Positions 1 through 5,111 of a stretch of 5,111 bases of DNA are shown piece after piece. The DNA lies in contig CAMOHY010000194.1 in the NCBI GenBank assembly GCA_946615495.1, positions 1 through 5,111 of the forward strand. The letters are read 5' to 3'. The position numbers were made by a program, and so were the translations under genes. The notes beneath the pieces were generated by a model that saw only the letters and a program-made list of their open reading frames with translations, had not been told where the DNA came from and did not search any database. Position 1 is the first letter of the stretch; every line of letters begins with the position of its first letter. This DNA is from an uncultured Clostridia bacterium (lineage in GTDB: Bacteria; Bacillota; Clostridia; Christensenellales; Aristaeellaceae).

Positions 1-1418
1 AGGTTTTTGTAAAAATCCACCGCGCCGGGCAGGCAGGCGTATTCGATGTTTTCGTTCAGGCCGTGCATGCCCTTCATTTGCTCCGGCCCGTACACCACGG
101 GGGCGAAGCGCACCACGTTGTCGCAGATCGATTGGTAATTCCGGGCGTCGGTGGCCCCGGTCATCACGTAGGGGCTGCCCGCGCAGCCGGGAAAGGTCTT
201 TTCCACGGTGCGCTGCACGGTGCGGAAGGCTTCGCCGTGAATATCCACCGGCTGGGTGAAATCGCTGGCGTGAAACACCTCCATGGTCAGCTGGTGCTTA
301 TCCGCCAGCTTTTTTACGATTTGCAGGCTTTCCTTCATGCCCTGGTGGGGAATGAAGCGCATGTTGGCCCCCAGCGTGGCCTGCTGGGGCATCACATTGA
401 AGGCGTCGGAGCCGCTTTGCATGGTGAAGGCCATGGTGGTTTGAAGCATGGCCCCGGCCTGGGCGCTGATGAGGGGCAGCGCCTGCAAAAGCAGGGGCTT
501 AAACAGCCACAGATTGGTAAACACCAATTTCAGCGGAAAGGAGGCGTAAGGGGCCAGGGTGCGGAACATGGCGGCCACCTCCGGGGGCATTTTGCGGCGG
601 AACACCCGGTGGGTTTCTATTTCGTTCACAAAGGCGCTGAGCCGGGCGATGGGGGAATGCTTTTTCGGGGTGCTGGCGTGGCCGCCGTTGGAGGCGGCGG
701 TGAAGCGCACATCCGCCTTTCCCTTTTCAAACACGCCGATCATGGCGAAATTGCCATGAATGCCGCCAATGGGCTCGGTAATGATGCCGCCGCCCTCATC
801 GCACACCAGATAGGGCCGCACATTCCGGCGCTGCAGCTCGGCCACCAGCTTGGGGCAGCCGTCGCCCGCCCATTCCTCGGTGCAGGAGGAGGAAAGGTAC
901 ACGTCGTTGGGGGGCGTATAGCCCTCCTTCAGCAGTTCTTCCACCGCCTGGAAAAAGGCCATGACGGAGCACTTGGTGTCCGACGCGCCCCGGCCCCACA
1001 CTTTGCCCTCCGCGATATCGCCGGAAAAGGGCGCGTGGGTCCATTCGCCCTCGGCGGGCACCACGTCCTGGTGGCTCATGAGCACCAGGGGCTTTTGCGA
1101 GGAACGGCCCTTCCAGTAATAAAGCAGGTTGCCGTCAATTTCCGTTTTTTCCAAGCAGGCGTGCACCAGGGGAAATTCTTTCTCCAGCACCTGGTGGAAG
1201 CCCAAAAACTTTTCCCGCTGGTCCGTGTCGGGAATAGACACCGTGTCGTACTGGATCATCCGGGACAGGGTGCCGGCGTAGCGCAGGGCCCGGTCCGGGT
1301 CCGCGGAAGGCACGTAGGTGGAGGCTTTGGAGGGGATAAACAGGGTGTGGAGTACCGCGAGCAGCAGCAGCAGCGCGATCAGGCCTATCAGGCCCAGCAG
1401 CACCCAAACCACGGTCAT
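1..1418 (-). CDS. Membrane-anchored M20 family metallopeptidase (carboxypeptidase S / PM20D1 type), 3' end cut by window edge
   Basis: The 472 codons in the window encode a di-metal amidohydrolase of the M20 clan; family members cleave peptides or N-acyl amino acids. Residues 4-27 form a leucine-rich membrane segment. The metal site is complete: H116 and D118 in MSHQDVVP, D147 in GRGASDTK, the catalytic and metal-binding pair E181-E182 in TEEWAGD, D207 in CDEGGG, and H452 in MKGMHGLNE. H247 in the SNGGHAS motif and the GATDAR motif (421-426) are typical of the lid domain and the CPS1/PM20D1 branch. The family's usual length of about 480-500 residues suggests only a short C-terminal tail is missing. 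The ATG at 1416-1418 overlaps the upstream TGA (ATGA), with GGGGAGG at 1428-1434 as ribosome binding site, so it is translationally coupled to the membrane gene before it. Family is confident; substrate is unknown. Confidence 0.93.
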   Translation of the reverse strand, partial: MTVVWVLLGLIGLIALLLLLAVLHTLFIPSKASTYVPSADPDRALRYAGTLSRMIQYDTVSIPDTDQREKFLGFHQVLEKEFPLVHACLEKTEIDGNLLYYWKGRSSQKPLVLMSHQDVVPAEGEWTHAPFSGDIAEGKVWGRGASDTKCSVMAFFQAVEELLKEGYTPPNDVYLSSSCTEEWAGDGCPKLVAELQRRNVRPYLVCDEGGGIITEPIGGIHGNFAMIGVFEKGKADVRFTAASNGGHASTPKKHSPIARLSAFVNEIETHRVFRRKMPPEVAAMFRTLAPYASFPLKLVFTNLWLFKPLLLQALPLISAQAGAMLQTTMAFTMQSGSDAFNVMPQQATLGANMRFIPHQGMKESLQIVKKLADKHQLTMEVFHASDFTQPVDIHGEAFRTVQRTVEKTFPGCAGSPYVMTGATDARNYQSICDNVVRFAPVVYGPEQMKGMHGLNENIEYACLPGAVDFYKN

Positions 1419-2101
1419 TTCTCCGCGCCTCCCCTCGTTTCCCGGCGGTATTTCAGATAGCTCAGGCCGATAGCCAGCGCGCCGCTGGGAATAATCATGA
1501 AGCTGGTGGAGGAGGTGAGGGAGGGAACCAGGGTAAAGAGCGCCACCATCGCCGCCAGCGGGATCATCGCCAACACAGGGTCCTTGCGGTAGTATTTATA
1601 GGCCATGGCGCCAAACAGGGCGGGCACCACATTGGCAAAGGCGGGCTGAAGCACCGGGCTTTGCAGCACGGGCTGCAGGGGAATGAGCAGCAGCACGCCC
1701 AAAAACAGCACCAGAATGGTGACGAGGGAGGAGGTGGCGATGGAGAGGGTGGAAATCACTTCGTTTTCCGGCGTGCCGGATTTGGCGCCCACCAGCTCCT
1801 TGGCGTTCATGGCGCAGGGGATTTTCATGTTGATAAGGTTGCCCGTAATAAAGGCCAAATAGCTGCCGCCCGCGCCCAGCATGGGCGTGTACACCAGGAA
1901 TTCCACCACGCTGGACACCGTCCACACCAGGCCCACGGAAATAAAGCCCCGCGCCACGGCGCCCAGGTCCGGCAAAGCGCCCAGCACCATGCCGATTACA
2001 AAGGGCGCGCCCAGCAGCAGCGCCAGAGAGATCACCGATACCAGCCTGCCCAGAAAATGGGTCTTTTTCATATAACCGTTATAATATTGTTCCCGGTCCA
2101 T
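1415..2101 (-). CDS. Multi-pass membrane protein, probable partner subunit of the DUF5058 protein
   Basis: A 228-residue hydrophobic protein with about six predicted membrane segments (roughly 19-42, 51-71, 76-92, 115-141, 154-170 and 176-217, the last region probably holding two). A conserved-looking loop at 72-98 (TPMLGAGGSYLAFITGN, then a NMKIPC motif) is glycine- and asparagine-rich and could line a substrate path; this is inference. I do not recognise a named family; from memory, similar proteins sit beside DUF5058 proteins in Clostridia and are sometimes labelled as mechanosensitive channels without support. The chosen start is the ATG at 2099-2101, preceded by AAAGGAG (2112-2118) at 10 nt; an upstream in-frame TTG at 2129-2131 would place the ribosome binding site inside the gene and is rejected. 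It begins 19 bp after the DUF5058 stop and ends in the 4-bp overlap with the peptidase gene. Likely an inner-membrane transporter subunit. Confidence 0.85.
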   Translation of the reverse strand: MDREQYYNGYMKKTHFLGRLVSVISLALLLGAPFVIGMVLGALPDLGAVARGFISVGLVWTVSSVVEFLVYTPMLGAGGSYLAFITGNLINMKIPCAMNAKELVGAKSGTPENEVISTLSIATSSLVTILVLFLGVLLLIPLQPVLQSPVLQPAFANVVPALFGAMAYKYYRKDPVLAMIPLAAMVALFTLVPSLTSSTSFMIIPSGALAIGLSYLKYRRETRGGAEK

Positions 2102-2120
2102 AGCTTTCTTACTCCTTTCT

Positions 2121-2867
2121 TCAGCGGCCAATCAGCACGGCGGCGACCATGCCGCAGAGCATGCTGCCCGCGATGGAAAAATTGTCCAGCCAGGCGATGC
2201 CCTTCTTTTCCGCCAGGTAAGTGAACAGCGCCATAGCCAGCGCGGAAACGAGCACCACGATCAGCGGCGTCCAGTCCCCCGCGAAGGAGAAAGCGCCCTG
2301 GCCGGAAATGAACGCCCCCACGTAGCTGCCGATGTAGGCGCTCACCATGCCGATGAACATAGCCGCCATGGCCCGGTCGCCAAAGCCGCCGGCCTTTTTT
2401 TCTTTCCCGCCGCCCCGCTGCAGCTTGGCCAGATACCGCCGGTTGAACAGGGCGGAAAGCACCATGCCCCACACGATGCACAGGCTCATGAGCAGGGCGA
2501 TGGTGGCAAAGGCCTGGGTGGTCATTTGGCCGCTGCCCAGGGAAATGCCCAATTGCTCCGCCGCGGCGTCGGCCACCTGGGTTTCATAATGCAGCGCGCC
2601 GATAACGGACAGCCGCAGCCAGGGCCAGGGCACGCCCAGGCTGCCGCTGAGCGCCAGCACGCCCAGCAGGATGCCCACGCTGGGCAGCACGGAAAAGGTG
2701 GCGCTGGAGGTGATGGCCCGTTTCATGCGCACCGTGTCCATGCCCAGGGCTTTTCCCGCCCGCCAGGCGCGCACCATAAAAATAACGCACACCGCGGCAA
2801 TAAACGCCACAATCGCGCCGCAGATCAGATAAAGGCTGCCGCTGTTTAGCTGCTCCAAAACCGTCAT
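2121..2867 (-). CDS. DUF5058 family multi-pass membrane protein (putative transporter subunit)
   Basis: A 248-residue membrane protein with segments near 10-32, 57-76, 84-95, 117-140, 166-188, 201-219 and 229-246. The pattern of a short N-terminal helix, a basic stretch (RAWRAGKALGMDTVRMKRAI, 33-52), a serine-rich helix containing LPSVGILLGVLALSG, then WPWLRLSVIGALHYE matches my recollection of the DUF5058 family, an uncharacterised group of Bacillota and related bacteria. A lysine- and glycine-rich cytoplasmic loop (144-164) divides two halves. The start is the ATG at 2865-2867, with AAGGAGGA at 2877-2884 about 10 nt upstream; the frame stays open 35 codons further, but that extension runs through the promoter and ribosome binding site. 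It is the first gene of the leftward operon. The context with a second membrane protein and an M20 peptidase suggests uptake or export of a peptide-like or acylated amino acid substrate. Transport itself is inferred. Confidence 0.82.
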   Translation of the reverse strand: MTVLEQLNSGSLYLICGAIVAFIAAVCVIFMVRAWRAGKALGMDTVRMKRAITSSATFSVLPSVGILLGVLALSGSLGVPWPWLRLSVIGALHYETQVADAAAEQLGISLGSGQMTTQAFATIALLMSLCIVWGMVLSALFNRRYLAKLQRGGGKEKKAGGFGDRAMAAMFIGMVSAYIGSYVGAFISGQGAFSFAGDWTPLIVVLVSALAMALFTYLAEKKGIAWLDNFSIAGSMLCGMVAAVLIGR

Positions 2868-2876
2868 AAGAAAAAA

Positions 2877-2884
2877 TCCTCCTT
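2877..2884 (-). promoter_or_regulatory. Ribosome binding site of the DUF5058 gene
   Basis: On the minus strand this reads AAGGAGGA, a near-perfect Shine-Dalgarno sequence with 10 nt between GGAGG and the ATG at 2867. It fixes the start and excludes the 35-codon upstream extension of the same frame. Confidence 0.85.
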
Positions 2885-2904
2885 CATATGCTGCAAAAAT
2901 GATG

Positions 2905-2916
2905 CGGAAAAATCCG
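2905..2916 (-). other. Small hairpin in the leader of the leftward operon
   Basis: The predicted leader RNA contains CGGAUUUUUCCG, a 4-bp GC-rich stem closing a U4 loop, between the predicted transcription start (about 2921) and the ribosome binding site. The stem can extend imperfectly outward. It is too small to be called a riboswitch; it might stabilise the 5' end or be chance. Confidence 0.25.
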
Positions 2917-2927
2917 TACCGTTCCTT

Positions 2928-2956
2928 ATTATAGCATCGGCCGGCGGGAATGCAAA
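2928..2956 (-). promoter_or_regulatory. Sigma-A-like promoter of the leftward transporter/peptidase operon
   Basis: On the minus strand a perfect -10 box TATAAT (2928-2933) is preceded at 17 bp by TTTGCA (2951-2956), a weak -35. Transcription would begin near 2921, giving a leader of about 54 nt before the DUF5058 ATG. The spacer is very GC-rich. The weak -35 would fit either a modest housekeeping promoter or one that needs an activator. No other -10 this good is seen in the intergenic region facing left. Confidence 0.65.
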
Positions 2957-3016
2957 GCAAATTTCTTGGCATGGGGCCGGCGGCAGGACAAAAATTTCTA
3001 TTTCTTTCGTTTTTGT

Positions 3017-3043
3017 TTTACAAAATCCTTCCGCTGATTCGTC
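3017..3043 (+). promoter_or_regulatory. ECF-type promoter of the sigma factor gene, probably autoregulated
   Basis: TTTACA (3017-3022) lies 17 bp before CGTC (3040-3043) within CGTCTATA. A CGTC -10 element is the typical mark of ECF-dependent promoters in Bacillota, and the spacing is right, though the -35 lacks the usual GAAAC core. Transcription would start around 3050, leaving a short leader of roughly 20 nt that begins just before the ribosome binding site. Direct positive autoregulation by the sigma factor encoded immediately downstream is the simplest reading. A T-rich tract (2991-3019) upstream could act as an UP-like element. Confidence 0.55.
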
Positions 3044-3053
3044 TATAGGAGTG

Positions 3054-3063
3054 AAAGGAGGTG
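3054..3063 (+). promoter_or_regulatory. Ribosome binding site deciding the sigma factor start
   Basis: AAAGGAGGTG is an almost full complement of the 16S rRNA 3' end. The in-frame GTG at 3061-3063 is part of this site and cannot be the start, so translation begins at the ATG at 3070-3072, 8 nt after GGAGG. Confidence 0.85.
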
Positions 3064-3069
3064 GGGCTG

Positions 3070-3618
3070 ATGAACAGCGCCTTGGTACCGGGCGGTGTTC
3101 GGGAAGCGCGATTGGAGCAGATGATGCGCGCTTATGAAAATGCCGTGCTGCGCCTGTGCTTTCTCTATCTGTCCGACCGCGCTCTGGCGGAGGACGCCTC
3201 ACAGGATACGTTCATGAAGGTCTGGCGCAGCATGGACCAATTTGAAAGAAGAAATGATTGCTCCGAAAAAACCTGGATCATGCGCATCGCCGTCAACACC
3301 TGCAAGGATTACCGGCGGGCGGCTTGGTTCCGCCATGTGGACGCGAAGAAGGCGGCGGAGGATATTCTGCCCGCCCTGCGGCCCGTGCCGGAGGAAACCA
3401 GGGAAATACTGCAGGATGTGCTGGCTATGCCCGCTAAATACAAGGAGCCCATTTTGCTCTATTATTACCAAAACATGTCTATGGAGGAGGCGGCGAAGGC
3501 CCTGGGCATCAGCCGGCCCACCTTTTACCGCAGGCTGCAAAAGGCCCACAGCCTGCTTCGCTATGAGCTGAAAGGAGAGGAAAGCGATGAAGGATACCCA
3601 CATTCGGCAATGCCTTGA
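3070..3618 (+). CDS. ECF subfamily RNA polymerase sigma factor
   Basis: A 182-residue group 4 (ECF) sigma factor, the usual length, that would direct RNA polymerase to CGTC-type promoters in response to a signal passed by its membrane partner. Region 2 spans about 17-84: YENAVLRLCFLYL, then the DASQDTFMKVWR motif (42-53) for core binding, and TWIMRIAVNTCKDYRR (68-83) for -10 melting and recognition. A linker with acidic and proline residues (91-112) leads to region 4 (about 114-165), with helix-turn-helix MSMEEAAKALGISRPTFYRR (136-155). There is no C-terminal extra domain of the SnoaL type. The recognition helix carries PTFYRRLQKA where most ECF factors have a GTVKSRL-like sequence. The last codons overlap the next gene by 32 bp, which indicates translational coupling to the putative anti-sigma factor. 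Class is confident; regulon is unknown. Confidence 0.95.
   Translation: MNSALVPGGVREARLEQMMRAYENAVLRLCFLYLSDRALAEDASQDTFMKVWRSMDQFERRNDCSEKTWIMRIAVNTCKDYRRAAWFRHVDAKKAAEDILPALRPVPEETREILQDVLAMPAKYKEPILLYYYQNMSMEEAAKALGISRPTFYRRLQKAHSLLRYELKGEESDEGYPHSAMP
3571..3580 (+). promoter_or_regulatory. Ribosome binding site of the sensor/anti-sigma gene inside the sigma gene
   Basis: AAAGGAGAGG lies 6 nt before the ATG at 3587, within the 3' end of the sigma factor coding sequence. It supports this start and implies coupled translation of the two proteins. Confidence 0.8.
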
Positions 3619-4999
3619 CGAAGGCCTTTCCTGCCTGAGCTATACGGAGCGGCAGCACCAGGACATGCTAAACGACATCGTGCATGGAGGAAAGCATTCT
3701 ATGAAAAAAAGAATATCGTTCAGCATTTTGCTATCCGCTCTGCTTTTGTTCCTGTCCGTCACCGGCGCGCTGGCCGCATCCGGGGCGCTGGAGGAGCTGT
3801 GGGAGGTGTGGAAGGCCTCCTTTGACCGCATGAACACCACCGGCGCCCTGAACGCCCTGGACGAAGAGGCTTACAGCCAGACCGTGCAGGAAATGGCGGG
3901 GAAAAAGGAGGACCTGATCGTGTCCACCGTGCCCAGGGAAGGGGATTTGAGCTATGACGAGGCCCTTGCCATTGCCCGCCGGGCCATTGAGGAGGCCTTT
4001 GCCACCCCCGCGGAGGAGCTGGACGCCATGGGCGTTTACCCCGAATTTTTTGTGGAGCCCTTTGAGGGGGAGGAGCCCAGCAGGTGGTATTTCTATATCA
4101 CGCCCCGAACGGATGTGAACATTGACGAGGATCACGATTATCCCGCGCCGGGGGAATACCTGGTGGACGTGGCTTCGCCCTCCGGGGAAGTGACCATGCT
4201 GGTGTGGCACAACGATGATTTCTGGCCGGATTACGCCCTGCGCGTCTGGAACGGGGGCAACCATGCCTATGTGTACGATCAGGCGCTTCACGTTTATGGC
4301 TTCGGCAACGGCTTTGCGGATCAGAGCGCTCAGGATAAGGAAATGTTCCTGAAATTATTTGAAGAAGACGGCTACGATATTTCCCCGCTGCGGCAGGACC
4401 CGGAAACGCTTTTCAATGGGCCTTTGGGATATCTGATGTACGAGGAAGCGGACAAGGATTTAACCGGCGCGGGCACGCCCGGCGCGGAAAACGCCCTGCG
4501 CGCCATCCAGGAAAGCTATGGCTTTTCCAGGGAACAGATGAAGAAGTATTGCTTCCGGCTGCTGCGCTATCCCGTGGACAGCGATACGGAGGATTACTGC
4601 GCGGTGTTCAATTGGAACATGATTTATCCCGAAGTGGCCGCGCCCCAGAACCCCACCGGCGGCGTGGGCCGGTTTCAGCTGAGCGTATACCGCGAAGCGC
4701 GCCGCCTGGGCTTTTTCCTTGTCCGGCTGGACCCGGAAACCCACGCGGTCAAGGAGGTCCTCCACGTGAACAATACCAACCTGGACGCGAATTTCACGGA
4801 ATCGGACAAGCTGCTGGGCCGGAAAAACTGGACCGTGGCCGACCTTGCGGAATATGACGAATTGTACAGCCGGGCCCAGGCGCTGGACGCGGCGGTGGCC
4901 GCGGGAGAAATGACCGAAGCCCAGGCCCGCGACGCCTACAACGCCTTCATCGTGGATTACGGCGGCGAACCCGCCCCTTTTCCCATCCGCAATGAATAA
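3587..4999 (+). CDS. Single-pass membrane protein with two PepSY-like outer lobes, putative anti-sigma factor/sensor
   Basis: This 470-residue protein overlaps the ECF sigma gene by 32 bp. Residues 1-38 are cytoplasmic-type and probably hold the sigma-binding helix (CLDEGLSCLSYTERQHQDML), a layout I recall from proteins coded next to ECF sigma factors in Clostridia. A basic KKR cluster precedes a membrane segment at about 43-64, giving N-in, C-out topology. The outer part has a PepSY-like lobe at about 121-207 (LSYDEALAIARRAIEEAF, then WYFYITP, then GEYLVDVASPSGEVTMLVW) and a second, more diverged lobe at about 299-393 (ENALRAIQESYGFS, then AVFNWNMIYP, then FFLVRLDPETHAVKEVL). A C-terminal helical pair (418-457) ends in YGGE. 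C322 and C338 could form a disulfide outside. I recognise no named family for the whole protein; an anti-sigma role is inferred from gene order and topology. A secreted short form from M39 is also possible. Confidence 0.85.
   Translation: MKDTHIRQCLDEGLSCLSYTERQHQDMLNDIVHGGKHSMKKRISFSILLSALLLFLSVTGALAASGALEELWEVWKASFDRMNTTGALNALDEEAYSQTVQEMAGKKEDLIVSTVPREGDLSYDEALAIARRAIEEAFATPAEELDAMGVYPEFFVEPFEGEEPSRWYFYITPRTDVNIDEDHDYPAPGEYLVDVASPSGEVTMLVWHNDDFWPDYALRVWNGGNHAYVYDQALHVYGFGNGFADQSAQDKEMFLKLFEEDGYDISPLRQDPETLFNGPLGYLMYEEADKDLTGAGTPGAENALRAIQESYGFSREQMKKYCFRLLRYPVDSDTEDYCAVFNWNMIYPEVAAPQNPTGGVGRFQLSVYREARRLGFFLVRLDPETHAVKEVLHVNNTNLDANFTESDKLLGRKNWTVADLAEYDELYSRAQALDAAVAAGEMTEAQARDAYNAFIVDYGGEPAPFPIRNE
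3686..3703 (+). promoter_or_regulatory. Possible second translation start (M39) inside the sensor gene
   Basis: GGAGG at 3686-3690 is followed after 10 nt by an in-frame ATG at 3701. Translation from there would begin MKKRISFSILLS, run through a hydrophobic core and reach an ALA-A site at residues 61-64 of the long form, a normal signal peptide layout. The product would lack the cytoplasmic segment. The longer form also has a good ribosome binding site, so both may be made. Confidence 0.4.
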
Positions 5000-5019
5000 A
5001 AGCTTCCATTCAATCTTGC

Positions 5020-5031
5020 AGCGGGACCGCT
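5020..5031 (+). repeat. Short GC-rich inverted repeat after the sensor gene
   Basis: AGCGG and CCGCT flank a GA centre, 20 bp after the stop codon. The 2-nt centre means the innermost pair must open to form a hairpin, and no T-tract follows. It could help 3' end formation but is not a convincing terminator. Confidence 0.25.
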
Positions 5032-5037
5032 TCAAAA

Positions 5038-5060
5038 CGCATTTTCAAATGAAAATGGCG
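5038..5060 (+). repeat. Inverted repeat in the 3' region of the sigma/sensor operon
   Basis: CATTTTCA (5040-5047) and TGAAAATG (5050-5057) are perfect 8-bp arms around AA, extended by CG/CG with one bulged G (5058). The arm pairing is AT-rich and no run of T follows on either strand, so it is a poor intrinsic terminator; a protein binding site is as likely. Together with the upstream GC repeat it is the only structure in the 112 bp after the last gene. Confidence 0.4.
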
Positions 5061-5097
5061 CTGTCTCACATTCTGTAAAAATCGCACAAAAGCAGCA

Positions 5098-5109
5098 TGG
5101 GTTGACCCA
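5098..5109. repeat. Short inverted repeat at the right edge
   Basis: TGGGT and ACCCA flank a TG centre. It also contains TTGACC (5102-5107), which resembles a -35 box for a gene starting beyond the window. The rest of either structure would be outside the window, so no function can be assigned. Confidence 0.2.
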
Positions 5110-5111
5110 CG

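Noticed and set aside
63..1460. Long plus-strand open frame of 465 codons opposite the M20 gene
   Set aside because: Its product is rich in His, Gly and Gln with no recognisable motif, it has no ribosome binding site, and it is the antisense of a gene with a full catalytic site. It stays open because of GC-rich codon use.
1661..2224. Plus-strand open frame of 187 codons opposite the two membrane protein genes
   Set aside because: Low-complexity Gln/His/Gly-rich translation spanning two genes and their spacer; an antisense shadow.
2868..2930. Riboswitch or T-box in the leader of the leftward operon
   Set aside because: The predicted leader is only about 54 nt with one 4-bp hairpin, too short for any known aptamer or T-box.
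2868..2972. N-terminal extension of the DUF5058 protein by 35 codons
   Set aside because: It would cover the promoter and ribosome binding site, and the extra residues do not look like a DUF5058 N-terminus. The ATG at 2867 has a strong AAGGAGGA.
3061..3063. GTG as start of the sigma factor
   Set aside because: The GTG is itself part of the Shine-Dalgarno sequence; the ATG at 3070 is properly spaced.
2864..3202. Minus-strand open frame of 112 codons across the intergenic region
   Set aside because: It runs through both promoters and the sigma gene start, is Pro/Arg-rich without motifs, and has no ribosome binding site.
4460..5035. Minus-strand open frame of 191 codons opposite the sensor gene
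   Set aside because: It is antisense to a protein with a clear membrane segment and repeat structure, and it lacks a ribosome binding site and recognisable motifs.

Overview
The window looks like a chromosomal segment from a GC-rich member of the Bacillota, probably an uncultured Clostridia-type bacterium. The grounds are strong AGGAGG-type ribosome binding sites before every gene, a sigma-A-like promoter, a DUF5058 membrane protein, and an ECF sigma factor coupled to a single-pass membrane protein. The taxonomic guess is inference. Nothing points to phage, IS elements, CRISPR, rRNA or tRNA.

The layout is two divergent transcription units sharing an intergenic region of about 200 bp (2868-3069). 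Leftward (minus strand) is a tight three-gene operon: a DUF5058-type membrane protein (2867 to 2121), a second unnamed multi-pass membrane protein (2101 to 1415), and a membrane-anchored M20 metallopeptidase of the carboxypeptidase S / PM20D1 type (from 1418, running off the left edge). The genes are 19 bp apart and then overlap by 4 bp (ATGA), so they are very likely co-transcribed. I infer a two-subunit permease that works with a hydrolase on a peptide or N-acyl amino acid substrate. The substrate is not visible in the sequence.

Rightward (plus strand) is an ECF sigma factor (3070-3618) overlapped for 32 bp by a 470-residue protein (3587-4999). That protein has a short N-terminal cytoplasmic segment, one membrane segment, and a large outer part with two PepSY-like lobes that look like an internal duplication. 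It is most simply read as the cognate anti-sigma factor or sensor. It also has a second in-frame start with its own ribosome binding site exactly where a signal peptide would begin, so a second product lacking the sigma-binding segment is possible.

The intergenic region holds a sigma-A-like promoter facing left (TATAAT with a weak -35) and an ECF-like promoter (TTTACA, 17 bp, CGTC) facing right, the latter suggesting autoregulation of the sigma factor. The last 112 bp after the sensor gene hold no gene, only small inverted repeats, none of which is a convincing intrinsic terminator.
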